NCBI GenBank assembly: GCA_013397435.1
Contig: VZRG01001522.1
Location: forward strand, 115,929-179,928
Reading direction: 5' to 3'
Source of the DNA: Erythrocercus mccallii
Lineage: Eukaryota > Chordata > Aves > Passeriformes > Dicruridae
Length of the DNA: 64,000 bases
Position numbers and translations under genes: made by a program. Each line of letters starts with the position of its first letter. Within the stretch, counting starts at the first letter, position 1. The notes below the pieces were generated by a model, which was not told the origin of the DNA, searched no databases, and saw nothing but the letters and a program-made list of their open reading frames with translations. Shown in pieces: positions 52,401 through 64,000 of the stretch.

Positions 52401-54334
52401 CCAGGACAGAGTCTCCTAACACCTTGAGTGTTCTCACAGTGCCATGTAAATGCACTCCAAATCCAGAATGTTTCTAAGTTCTATAGTTTTATGGTTTTCT
52501 TGCAAAAAACCCCTCCTATCTCACTACACAGAATCAGCATTACAAGTCCTCTGCCTGATGCTGGAGCCCCCTCACCCTCCTGCCCAAAGTCTGGACTCAA
52601 GCAGAGCTGGCTGGGCTCTGAGGGGATGGATGGTGGCTCCCAGCCAGGCTCACCTGGGTGCCAGCACCACTGGGCAGCCCTTGCCCAGGAGTATTGCTTG
52701 TAGATAAAGAGGGGACCTCGTTGTGCTCCCCCACGTCAGAGCCAGGGAGTGCTTTTCCTGGAGGTCAGCTCTGCTCTCATTCACTGGGCATGGAATCACA
52801 GAACTGCTGAAGGACGTGGCATGATCTCTGTACTGTTTTGGTGCCATGGGAACAGATACTCATTTGCCCAACATACTCTGGAAGTGCTTGAACACTTCTA
52901 ACACTCTGGACCATGTTTGTGCATTACTCATCTCTGAGCTGCCGATTTTAGCTGTGTGTTTCTTGGCACCGGGGAGGTTGTGAGTCTGATGCCCTTCATT
53001 CCAAATCCATGTATGGTCTATGCTATTGGCTCAGCTGGCCAGCAGCAGTGGGTTTTTCCCCACCACTGACCTCTGCATTTAAATGTTATTCTCCAGATAG
53101 TTAAGGTGGAATGGAGCTGAAAAATAATGACATCTGCTTAGCACAGGGCGGATTTTCCTTCTGACAATAGCTGGTCAAATTTTGCAAAGCCTGTGGCACT
53201 GGAATGAAGTTGTTTGGTTTAGTTACCATTCAGAAATGAAAAAATTCTCTAACAGGCTGTTTTTTCTGCAAAACATAAATTGATATATTTGTTTCAGAAA
53301 CATTGATACACTGTTTCTTTGAAAGCACCCTGTGCTTTCTTCAACCTCATCGTTTCAGGGTGGGGTTGCAACACTCTGTTCAGGCTTCCAAGGGAAATTT
53401 GCTGCTCCCAGTACTCTTAGCTGCCAGGTTCTGTTACATCTTTTATGTGAAGCATTAAGCTGTCAGTGTCATTCTCCCTTCCTTAGACAACAGTCCACTT
53501 CCCAGCTACAAAGATGATGGAAGGGTATCATATACTCTTCAAAAAAAAACCCCCAAAATCAAAAAAACCCCAATTTTTATAATTGTGGACTCAAGCGTCC
53601 ATTTCATGCTGACATTCATATCTTTTAGGGAGGCTTTTGTTGCTAAAGACATGGTCAGAGAGAGTAAAACATGGGCCACAATGTTTGTGATTATTTGGAA
53701 CATCACAGATTGTTCAGAGCCTGCAACATCAACATTATTCTTATTCTTGCATACATGTTGTGAAACACTCTCTTCCTACAAATATTCTCCTCACAGTATC
53801 AGCATGTGGTGTCAGAGCAGATTGCAGATCACTGCTGTTGGTCAGCAGAGCACACTTGTCAGTGGTCTACTGGAACACAGCAAAAGCTGCTGTATAAATG
53901 TAGCACATGGCCCCTTAGTTCTCAGGCAACGTTCAATAAATACTTAAGAAACCAGTTAAGAGTAGAGAAACAACTCATCACTTGGACTTGGATCTATCCC
54001 TGTGAAAACTGCTGCTGTTCTATCTGATAATGAGTTTACATTAGCAGAGGCATGCCTACCAAAGTCTCTTAATGAGATTATGTGGGACACTGCCGCCTCC
54101 TCCTCTGTTCATGTGAGAGCTGGATGCTCCTACCATGTACCCATGTCAGACTGCTGTTGCATTTCTAGTTAGAAAATGTCATTAGAGAAAGATAACAAAA
54201 CTGAAGGGGAAATTGTTCAATGCATAAAAGGGAATCAGGCACTCGGTTACATGAACTGAAAAAAAAAAAAACCCTGGCCTTGCCATTGCATGTGGATTTA
54301 CACTTAAAATGAGTTTAGGGAAAAGCGCACTCAC

Positions 54335-54373
54335 ATGGCTGCTGTCTCTTTCACCCCTGCTCCCAGACTTCAT
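54335..54373 (-). CDS. possible ARHGAP20-like first coding exon (speculative)
   Basis: A minus-strand ATG at 54373 opens MKSGSRGERDSSH and runs in phase 0 into the strong donor CAT|GTGAGT. Joined to the next resolved exon it gives a basic N-terminus before KMKPIVQRRR. The phase fits, but there is no sequence match to known ARHGAP20 N-termini, so chance is quite possible. Confidence 0.2.
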
Positions 54374-54829
54374 CTGCCACTCAGCAAACTGTACAGTTTG
54401 AACGTGACCCCTCAAGCTGGAACAGTTTCAGCAGGGGTTCCAGCAGCTGTTGTCTTGCAGCCATTCCCCCCACTTCAAATGGGAAATCCATCACAGGGCA
54501 CCCACTGGGAGACAGGCCAGCTGTCTGCCCTGAGTCTCATCAGGGTGCTGTGCCAATGTGCCAGCCTGGTTTTGGCTGATACTGCCTTGAAAAGCTATAC
54601 TCCTTCCTACATCATGCCATCAGCTCCTTGGAAGAGATGTGTTTTCTTCTCAGCCTTGGTTTCCTGCCCAGCTCAGAATAAGATTAAAAACTGTCCACTT
54701 CTTCTCCAAGTGTCTCTTAAAGGTGAATGTTTGGCATTCTAGGACCAAAAAAAGAGCCTGGTCTGTAATTTGTTTTCTACACTGGTTTCCCTCTCTTTGC
54801 ACAGTCCTCAGCCAGGGGAACAAGATTGG

Positions 54830-55233
54830 ATCATCTCATTTACCAGGACTGGCTGAGATAGCTGGGCTTGTTCAACCCTGAGAAGAGACAGCTGAGAGGT
54901 GACCTCATCAATGTCTATCAGTACTTGAAGGGAGAGTGTCAGAGGCTGGAGCCAGGCTCTGCTCAGTGGTGCTGAGCAGAAAGACAAGAGGCAATGGGCA
55001 GAAATTGGAAGACAGGAAGTTCCAGGAAGAAGAACTTTACTGTGCAGGTTCTGTGTGCACTGGAATACATTGCCCAGAACGGGTGTGGAGTCTCCCTCAC
55101 TGGAGATATTCCAGAACTGTCTGCACACAATCCTGTGAATTGTGCTCTGGGATGACCCTCCTTGAGCAGGGAGGATGGACCAGAAGACCCAGTGTGGTCC
55201 CTTCCAGCCTTACTCAATTCTGTAATTCTGTGA
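54830..55233 (+). mobile_element. CR1 LINE 3' fragment
   Basis: It contains GAGAAGAGACAGCTGAGAGG, then ACCTCATCAATGTCTATCAG and TCAGTACTTGAAGGGAGAGT. It ends GGTCCCTTCCAGCCTTACTC with an AATTCTGTAATTCTGTGA tail, the expected order for CR1. Confidence 0.93.
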
Positions 55234-56299
55234 AGATGCCATATATAGCAGAGATACACTCCCATGATAGTGGTCATGACTAGGCATTGCTAACCAGCTT
55301 CCTTCCAGCTCACTGCCAGCCAGGCAGGCCAGCATGACCTGACAGGGAGAAGGAAGAAGGCTCCAAAATGGAGCAGGCCCAGCAAAAAACATGCTCAATA
55401 TGAACCATGGTTTGATGTGAACTCAGAGCTAAGAAACTTGGGTGTAAATATTTATCTGAGCCATTTTACACAACTTCATCTTCCTGTCATGTTCCACTAA
55501 CTGCTTCCCTCTCCCTTACTGCTAATACACAGCTCCAAACAAACAAAAACATTTTTTAAAATATGCAGAACCTGGTGGCAGTAAATCAGTTTGCAAGGAC
55601 ACACTGAAATATTTCCTTTTCCTTCCAAGAAATGGAACCCTGCTGGTTTATTTTAAAATGTCCCATATAAGCAAGACTGGGAGAAACAATTCTTGTCTGG
55701 TAAGGGCCAAGTGGGTTTTCCCCTTGGAGGTGGAAAGGGACGTGGCTGAGGATTAGCTTAATTCACACTAATCTGTTCCATGCCATATTTTTCCCCCTCG
55801 TCCCTTGGGTTCTTTGTGCCTTCCTTGGGGTCTGGAGCAATGCCAACAGTGGATGGCAATGAGGGAGGATGTCCTGCAAAGCATGGAGAGGACTGTAACC
55901 ATGCAGAGCACCAGTTCCTGACTGAAACAGGTCTTTCTGAGCAGCTGATGTAATGGGGATATTCTTATATGGCACGGGCTGGAACCCAAATAAGGACACT
56001 TGGAATTTGTCATGCCTTAGGGGCTGTGTTTCTGGCTACTGAGCACAGCCTCATCTTGTCCCCCACCAGCAATGCCCATGCCTGGAGAACAATACAAATG
56101 ATTGGTCCCAAGACAGGGCATTGCTCAGGGTCCCAAAGCAGAGGAAAACTCTCAAATGTCACTCAAAGACACCTGAAAAGGGGCCCAAAAGCTTTAAGAA
56201 TGAAGGCAAACCACAGCTCTCATCCATAGCTGTGCCTCTGTAAAAAACATGGTGGCCACCTGTAGGAGGACAGATAGTGCTGAAGGCAATCTTGCCCCT

Positions 56300-56955
56300 G
56301 ATCTATTGCAGCTGTGTTAATTACCAAAGAATGGGAACAGCCTTGCCCTCACAGCTATGGCTGTGATAACAGTGAGTTAGCTGGGAGAGGGTCAGTTGGA
56401 GTCTGTTGGCCGTGATGTGAGGAGGAAGGGACAGGAGGTCGTGGAGAGAAAGAGCCAGAGCTGTGTGGAGCTGCCCTTGGGAGGCTACAGAGAAAAGGTA
56501 TGAGAGACTTTTAGATAATGAGGTGCTGATGTTTGGAACCTTCTGATGTTTTTAATGAAGCACTTAGAGTGCTCGACCAGTCTTGACTTTTGGACCCATA
56601 TGGGGTCCTGGTGACTGGAGACATTGACCCACTGGGAAGAGAGTGAGGGAGGTGGCGTTGGTGGAGCTGAGGGTGGTGTGTAGAAGCCACAACAAGGTCC
56701 AGACCTGATTTTCTATTATCAAGACACCTGGAAGCAGGTGAGCCACCAACCAGTAATAGTGAGACATTTTGAACACTGTTTTGTGTCGTGACCGCCTCGA
56801 CAACGACACCCACCTGCAGCTCTGTGCTCCCTCACTGAGGTCCCAGAACCAGACAGAGAGGTGAAAATTGATGAATACAAGAATAAAAAAGTATCCTGCT
56901 ATTTCCAAGCCTCAACCCTGATATAATGTTGGCGGACAGGATCTCTGAAAATTAC
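56300..56955 (+). mobile_element. LTR-like segment, possible endogenous retroviral LTR
   Basis: This stretch does not resemble its neighbours. In order it shows a GTGTCGT/ACGACAC hairpin (56783-56809) and AATAAA at 56882-56887. About 45 bp later comes TGGCGGACAGGATCTCTG at 56930, which begins like a tRNA primer-binding site. No retroviral coding sequence follows. Boundaries and identity are uncertain; it could be another repeat class. Confidence 0.3.
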
Positions 56956-59900
56956 GGGCAGCCTCTGTTGAGAGCATCCACAAGTTGTCTTTTCTCTGCA
57001 AATCTTAAGGTTCAAGAGGGGTGTTTATGTATTCTGGCATAACAAAAAAAAAAGCACTGCATGAAAAATGCTTACTGCTGGTGAGAATGATTCTTAGTCA
57101 TCACCTGCAGCAGGAAAAGGCCCTGAACATCCAAAGGATACACTCAAAGTATTTTTTGCATCACTATCAATTCAAAAAACTTTGAACAACACAAATGCAA
57201 CTCTCGTCTCTGTCACTAGCACAACAAATCGCTAACTGATGGAAATTTAAGAGATCAATAAATATTGATGTTGATTCAGAAATACTTCTGAATTTTAAGC
57301 ATTTGGCCTGGCAAGACATGAACAGCTGTTAGAGGAAGCACTTCCTTTCCCCTTCCAGTACTGGCACGGGAGATCGAAAGCAGGGAGAAACATAAAACCT
57401 TGGTTTGCAAAATTTCATCACCTTTTCTTGGAGATCCACAGTTTTGTCACAATTCTGATGTCCAGGGCCAAGTAAATTTGAAATATGTATTGACAATGGA
57501 TTAGACCAAACAGCTGGCACCTGTTGGGATTTTTCTGATGTGCTTCTGCCCATGGTGAAAACCCATCACAACAGATTGCCTCTACATGTTTTGATATCAT
57601 TTTATATTAGGACTCTTTCCTCATTCCTTTCCTTCCTTTAAACCAATGCTGAAAGCCACCCCGGGAACATCTCACAAGGAATTCTTGCCTCTATAGCTCT
57701 GAGGAAAATGTCTACACAGCTCTACACACATATATGGTCTCTGGCCTTAAGCTGAGGCATGCTCTGACGATGAGCATGACATCAGTGATTAAAAGGTGAC
57801 TACAGATACTACTCACATGGGAAATCAGAGGGGGTACACTTTGGACCCTTTGGACCATTTAATTTAGATTGGTACTGTGGGATAGAAGTTTCTGTTGTGA
57901 AGTTGTATATACATAACATTGGAAGGGAACTTGCTGGGTTTCACAGTATAAAAATTCATCAATGAGGCCAAAATAAATTAAGAATCATGTTCTTTCTTTA
58001 AAAAGGCAAATAAACAGTCCACTGAATTGAACTTTGGCAAAATGAAAAACTTGCAGTGCAGCCAAACCCGAGGAACAGAAAAATGTAACACATTCCTTAC
58101 TGTCTTTAAAATAACTCCCTTTCCCCCTGCCTCTTGGTTCAAAACCCTTCCTCCTGCCATATTAAAAATTAAAAAATCATAGACAGCTGGGTCTGCTCAG
58201 CAGCAGAATTACTTCAGCCTTTCTATGCAGAATTTCTGAGCATGAATATGGTGCTCCAGACCCTGCTAGGGCCCAGATTAACTCACAGTGCTTGAAATGC
58301 AGACTACCCAGGTCTGGTGTGTGACAAAGGAAAATATTAACTGTACAAGGAACAGAAAGTGCAAACCACAAGCAGTTTATGAGGCAGAAATGTTCCAAGT
58401 CTCTCGAGCAGACGGTGCAACTCTACATGACACAGGTTCCAATCCTCACCTCTCCCAGACACACACCCAGGGCAAGGCCAAGGTGCCAGTGGCCCACAAC
58501 ACCCTGGGGAGAGTGACCAGAGACTCACCACCCTCAGAACTGCTTTGGACTTTGCTCAGGGATAGAAGGAGGCTGGTTTCCAAGCTTCCCCCAGCCCTAA
58601 TGCAAACTTGCACGAATTGTGCTCCCCAGGGAAGGTCCCAAGTTCCCCCCACGTGACTGATGCTGCTGCAAGCAGAGGGTCAGTGGCCGACCCCAGCCCC
58701 TTCACCAGGCCACTGCCAGCAGCCTTTGGTGCCTGTGAGCTTAACACTGAGTGAATGTTGAGTGATGGTGCTTCTCATCTATTTACAATTATTAAATAAT
58801 TTCATTTGCAGCTTGGCCAGAGAAAGGACTTTGAGAAAAGGCAGCTCTGTGCATCTGGATTTCATTAGAGCTGAACATTAATCCCTTTATGCCTTATTAG
58901 CATCCCATTGGCATTATACAGACTCAGTGGTTGTTAAATGGTATTTGCGGAGCTGGCTGGGTTAATCAACAGCATCTCTGCTAGCACACACCGTGAAAGG
59001 CATTTTCCTCCTTCTGCTGCTTGCTCATCTGCCTGTCAGCATCAGTGTGGGCACACTCATAGTAGCATTTACTGTCAAACTACTTCTCAAACCCCAGGAT
59101 AGGTTTGTGCTGAATTACAGAATTTAATTCCACAGAATTCTGCAGTTGATTGAAATGATAAATAGGCATCCTAGCCTCAAATGAGGATCCAAACATCATG
59201 AATTTCAGTGGAGCTGTGAGTTTAAGGTTACATGAGCTGGGCAAATAAAAAGTAGATTTTGGCTTAAGCAATCTCACTTTTTTGCCAGTTTTTGGAGTTG
59301 CAGGAAGGCATTAAGGGTTGAGCAGTGATAGAGGCCAAGAGAGAGACATTGCTCAGAAGCTGAGAAAAGGTCAAGAAAGGGAAGGCAGGAGGCAGCAGCG
59401 TTATGTGAGCTGACCCCATGTGAAACAGAGGTGCAAAGGAGGGGCTTGAAGACACAGCCTGAAGAGCTGCCAGTGGGCTGAGAAAGGGAAGGAGAGAAGC
59501 TGATCAGAGCTGATGAGGAGCTTGAAGATCAAATAACCTGGAGGCCATGGGAGAGTTTGGCAAGGTTAGCAAAGAAATGTGCACATTCTTTTACTAAAAA
59601 GAATGCTATGAACCAATGCAAATCAGGCTATGTGGCCTTAAAGAACACATCCCATTCTTTGACGGCATGAGAGGTGGAAAAATACAAACAGTGGAATCGC
59701 TACTATGCACATAAAGTTCCTTACACAAGGCTGTTATAATTATTCCACAGGAGCAACTGCTGCAAGGCATTGCAGAAACTCACAGATGAGCCAAGGAAAA
59801 GAAACAACAAAGGCAGAAAATCTTGTTCCCTTGAAGGCAGTAATAAAATGTCAGTGTTCTGCAGGGGATGGGAGTGATGAGAATGGGTATATCATCCCCT

Positions 59901-61307
59901 GGCAACCAGAGTAAGGCTCAAGCAGAGTAATGACCCTTCACGCCCCATGCAAGGGCACAGGCTGGGGTTGTGGGGGTTGGGTCTGTGAGAGAGAGGGGCA
60001 GCACGGAGGCACAGAGTCATGGAGGTTCACCTGCCCCACAAGCACCTGGAGAGTGGCCACAGGGCTTTTTGGAGATGTTGTTCTCTGTGCCTCTCCAGCC
60101 TGAAGGGGCAGGCAATGGAAAACTTCAAGAAACATTCTATTTAAAGACAATTATGCTATTCATATATTATTTCCTGCTTTAATTTCTCACAGTAGTCTTT
60201 TTCACTTTTGCTTTAACATCTACTGTGTGAAATCTGTATCAGCTGAAACTATGCTCAATACAGGACATACTGTGGGTACAGATGACCCCAAAGGCTTCCT
60301 AATCTGCCTGTTATGCCCCATTTCCCATTACTTGGGCTTAACGTATTTATGCATAAACTAGTAGCTCCAGCCATGAGTATTTTTATGGGTCTTTGGTAAA
60401 CTTTATAATTTGACACAATCTTTCTGATATTGAGGTATTCAGAGCAAAACCCAATTATCTAGCAAGATTTACAAAAGAACTACATAGAATTTACATTTGC
60501 TATTTCGTAGCTGTTAATACCTACTAGTTTTACTAATTATCAGGAGGAAAATTTTCCTCAGGTTGAGTAGTAGCCTCTTGATGAGCAATCCCTACACAAG
60601 GATATGTGCACATACACATAATACATACACAAAGTTCTTCAGATTATAAATTTCCCAATAAATGTAGCAGACAACTTCAAAACCAGACCAAACCAAGCCT
60701 TTAAATAGGAATTATGAAAAATAAGTTTTAAATCACAAAAACATCCTGTTTTGCTTCAGTTTCTCACATGCCACAAACTGAGCTCCACCCTAGCTATTTT
60801 CCAAGGGGCTAACTATGGGTGCTTGTGTTTGGAAACTCTCATGTCCTTATCTGTCCTGCCATTTGCTCTGTGGGAACATGAGAGCAGTACTGTGCACAAG
60901 CAAAGAAGGGCCGATCCCTAGTGCATGGGCACTGAGCACCTATCCCTGTGCCAGTTCCTCTTCCCAACTGCTCCAAGACACCTTGGGAGAAAATGCAGAG
61001 AAGTGGAAAACAGAAGTGAGGTTTATTGGTTTTTAGCTTTGTTTTAAACCATGGTGACTGTCACACTTCCAGCCTCTGGATGAAGCGGAGAAGGTGCTGT
61101 TAAGGAAACTTTTTGTTTGCTCTGTTAGATGTCAGCACCCACAGTGCTGACACTGCCTTGAGGAGATGTCAGTCCCTCACCAGCAGCACACAGATGGGTA
61201 GGGAGCTGCCAGAGCAGACTGAGGTGAGAAACCATCTGTGTAGCTCAGTGTGCACCACAGCACCACACTTCAGCACAGCCCCTGGGTGACCTCTGCATGC
61301 CGGCTCC

Positions 61308-61370
61308 CAGTCAGACACCCTGGGGTGTCCCCTGAGCCAGCTCCAGTCAGACACCCTGGGGTGTCCCCTA
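61308..61370. repeat. 36-bp tandem duplication
   Basis: CAGTCAGACACCCTGGGGTG occurs at 61308 and again at 61344, each followed by TCCCCT. Two nearly identical copies indicate a recent duplication. Confidence 0.85.
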
Positions 61371-63519
61371 AGCAATGCTGCCAAGAAGCTGATGTGCTGC
61401 CCATGCTCCAGAGGCTGCTGAGACAGGTGCAGTGTGACATAGGTGTGACTGCACAGGTGATGCAGGACATAGGTGAGCAACAGCCTGAGTGGCTGAGTGC
61501 TGCTGGAGGCATTCTCAGAGGTGTTTGTATTCAGATCTCCTGGGAACTCTTTCTCCAGTAGGAGCTGAATGGTGTCACTGGCAAGAGTGGAGGAGTGAGC
61601 AGTATATGGATGAAGGCTAATGGAACAAATACAGGAATCTGGGGGTGTTTTGGAGGGTGCTGGCGTGACAGAGGGGTGGTGAGCCTGGGGCAGGCAGGAG
61701 GATGGAGTATGGTGTGCTGAAGTAACGCTGTCCACCAGGGACTGGGAAGTGATCCACAAGGATCTCTGAATCATGGCTGCAAATCAGAATCTTAGGCATT
61801 GCAAGCAGGAGAGGATCTGAGATCTCTCATCACTGGTCATGAAGAACAAGCATCCGCTACATCTTCAGGTTAATTAAGAGAAACCATATTCATGGGACAT
61901 TCCTCATCATCTCCCACATCTGTGAAGTAAAACCTGTCTGACTATACAGGTGATCGAATCACATCCCCTCCTTACAACCTAAAAGAGTTCCAGCCCCTGG
62001 AGCTAGCTCCTCTGCAAAGACAAGGCCACTTCCCAAATCTGGGGCCAGCCCAATTGAATTATAATTAAGGAAGGTGGAGCACCAAGAAGCATAAGCAATC
62101 ACCTAGACCAGAGCCATGTCAAGTGATCTGCATATGTGTTCAACCAAAACCTGAAGTGCAACAGCACTTAAAGACAGGTAAAAATAAAGGAACCATGTCC
62201 AGTGCTGTTGTTTCAAAGGCCTGTGCTGAGCACTGCAGGGGAGACACACACTATCATTACGTATCCATGCCTATCCAAAATCAAGCTATGCAACAATCCA
62301 AAGTGTGGTACGATGTTTGAGAGGGATTTCCTAAGGCCACTGACTCTCAGAAAATGTAAATCTTTTTAAACAGACAAACTTAGTTATTTTCCTCATGGAA
62401 GGAATCTATGTTAATTTTTAAGACCTCACTAGAGGGCGATAAACAGATGGGCTTCAACCAAGCTATTGCCTGTGCAGGCAGTGAGATCTTGGAGAAAACT
62501 GGTCAGCTGCAGGCTCGGGGGGTAGGTTTAAAAGGTCTGTGCTTACCAAAACAGCCTCCTGAACACCTCTCTCTGGTTCACAGACTAAATATCTTACTTT
62601 TCTTTAGCTGTTCACTGGAAAGCAATAGTCCAGGGGCCCAGGAAGTTTACCCAGGAATTAGGTGTGAGCCAGGTCTCAGCAAGACACTGGCAGCTGTGTC
62701 ATGACCAGGAACATTCCCATTTGTACATAACCCATCAAGTACCAGTGGCTTAATGAGCTGAAAATCATGCTGGACAAGCTGATGACCAGGTCCTTGAAGG
62801 TATCAGTGGAAGGCTGAGGTGCAGTGCCTAGTTCTGCTTTGTGCATCTAGGGAATACAATCTATATAGAGCTTCATGCTCCTGCAGAAGCAGGTGTTCAT
62901 GGCTGCACTGCTCGGGCTGTGCAAGTGAGACCCTGGCTGTGATGCTGAGGCAAAGAGCACTCCATTAAAGGTCCTCCTTTTCCGTCATCTGCAGATAATG
63001 TGGAGTTCTGCCACATCACAGCAACACTCTAGGGTGACACAAAGGTGTCAATAGGCAGGGGTCTGCTTGGGAAAACGAATGTTAAGGAATGTTCTAAATA
63101 GGGAAGAACATCAAAAGGTATAGGGAAATCCAGTCACCTGTGTCTTAGGTAGGGCTCATAGGTAAAAACTGCAAGTGGCTCTAAACTGGCAGCAAAGCTA
63201 CAATGGACCATCACTCTGGATCACAAGGATTTCGCTGGCTGTGGGCACACTCCAGCCCCTGGCAAGCATTGCAAGTATTACAACTAACTGCAATTTTTTT
63301 TTTAACAGAACTTGCTATTTATTCCAGTGGAAAGTCCCTGTAAAGACAACTGTTCCACTCAGCTACTGTTTGTGTTGGATGATCCATTTGAGAATTTCAA
63401 ACTGGCATTTTGGGAAATGCTTACAGTTTTCCCTCTTATTTTCCATCATTTTAGGCTAACCTTATGCTAATACAATAGTTTGTTGTTTGTTCTGTTGAGC
63501 TGAAAAATCACCAAGGGTA

Positions 63520-64000
63520 GCTGCGGTTCGGTGAAGCCCGATCAGCCCTGCCCGGCCGCAAGCGGTGCCACCAGCTGTCCTCAGCAGCTACTGCCGGGGA
63601 GGCAAAGGGAGGAGGCAGCGATGGCAGGGCACCGCTCCTGTCCCTCTGTCCCGACACGGGCGCACGGAACGCGCCCCCGACAGCTCCGCTGGATCAGCGG
63701 CGGGATGCAGCAGCAGCTCTGCGAACGCGCTTCACCGCACCGGCGCTCCCAGAGCCGCGCGTCATTCCCGTCCCGACCGCAGGCACGACCCCGGCCCCGC
63801 ACCCGCACCGGACCCCGCGTCCGCCGCCCTCCGCCCGTCCAGCGCCTCCCGGACCTCCTCCGCGGAGCCTCCCGGCGCCAAGAACTGAAGGACTCCCGCA
63901 CCGACCCGCAGCGCAGCCCCCCCGGCGGTGCCGAACCCGCCCCGGTCCCGTCCGCGGCGCTGCCCCGCGGTACTTGCCCGGCTCCGCGCTGAGCCCGCGG
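63520..64000. promoter_or_regulatory. CpG island, cut by the right edge
   Basis: The base composition changes sharply near 63.52 kb to GC-rich sequence dense in CpG (for example GACACGGGCGCACGGAACGC, GCCCCGCACCCGCACCGGAC). Open frames cross it on both strands but none is recognisable. It is probably a promoter, either of the minus-strand ARHGAP20-like gene or of a gene to the right. Confidence 0.75.

Larger units (their letters stand above)
49477..63519. other. 14-kb stretch upstream of the first resolved RhoGAP exon
   Basis: Probably the 5' intron or introns of the ARHGAP20-like gene, because the first resolved exon opens in phase 0 and needs an upstream start. No exon is securely recognised. 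It contains one CR1 (about 54830-55233), an LTR-like segment (about 56300-56950), a 36-bp tandem duplication (61308-61370) and a repeated 30-mer (51589 and 52118). Confidence 0.6.

Noticed and set aside
63531..63992. Arg/Pro-rich open frames in the CpG island
   Set aside because: High GC removes stop codons on both strands; no recognisable protein, start context or splice partner inside the window.

Overview
The window looks like nuclear DNA from a bird. The protein-coding genes are vertebrate and intron-rich with short exons. The interspersed repeats are CR1 LINE 3' ends, in both orientations, ending in the typical ATTCTGTGATTCTGTGA-type tail. No bacterial gene organisation is present. I cannot fix the species; CR1 abundance and compact introns suggest Aves.

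Three genes are supported. (1) Positions 1-17095, plus strand: moesin (MSN), from coding exon 2 to the stop codon. Twelve exons were resolved with matching phases. The four-residue first exon lies upstream of the window. A 3' UTR of roughly 2.3-3 kb follows. (2) Positions 26404-30732, plus strand: a complete four-exon mitochondrial [2Fe-2S] ferredoxin of the adrenodoxin (FDX1) family, 183 residues. It has a newly recognisable presequence exon, a TATA-type promoter and a poly(A) signal at 31354. (3) Positions 49476-36243, minus strand: an ARHGAP20-like Rho GTPase-activating protein. Fourteen exons encode 1123 residues, covering PH, Ras-associating and RhoGAP domains and a long single-exon C-terminal tail. 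Its poly(A) signal is near 34258. Its N-terminal exon or exons are not securely found; they lie somewhere between 49.5 kb and the right edge or beyond. A CpG island begins at about 63.5 kb.

The main point of interest is the gene combination. In mammals, FDX1 and ARHGAP20 sit beside radixin (RDX), not moesin, and the moesin region on human X has neither. Here the ERM gene is diagnostically moesin, yet it is followed by an FDX1-family gene and an ARHGAP20-family gene. With EZR-TAGAP in human 6q25, this suggests one ancestral ERM-ferredoxin-RhoGAP block, multiplied by the early vertebrate genome duplications. The MSN-linked ferredoxin and RhoGAP copies would have been kept in birds. The RhoGAP copy has lost a conserved lysine of the catalytic domain (Lys to Thr), while its arginine finger is intact.

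The rest is introns and intergenic DNA holding seven recognisable CR1 fragments, several microsatellites and a long pyrimidine tract before the ferredoxin promoter. There is also a GC-rich block with a CTCF-like core between the two convergent genes, and an LTR-like segment near 56.3-56.95 kb. The three proteins act in separate places: moesin at the membrane-actin cortex, the ferredoxin in the mitochondrial matrix, the RhoGAP in Rho/Rap signalling. I do not infer a shared pathway. Moesin and RhoGAPs both touch Rho-controlled actin, but their linkage is best explained by ancestry.
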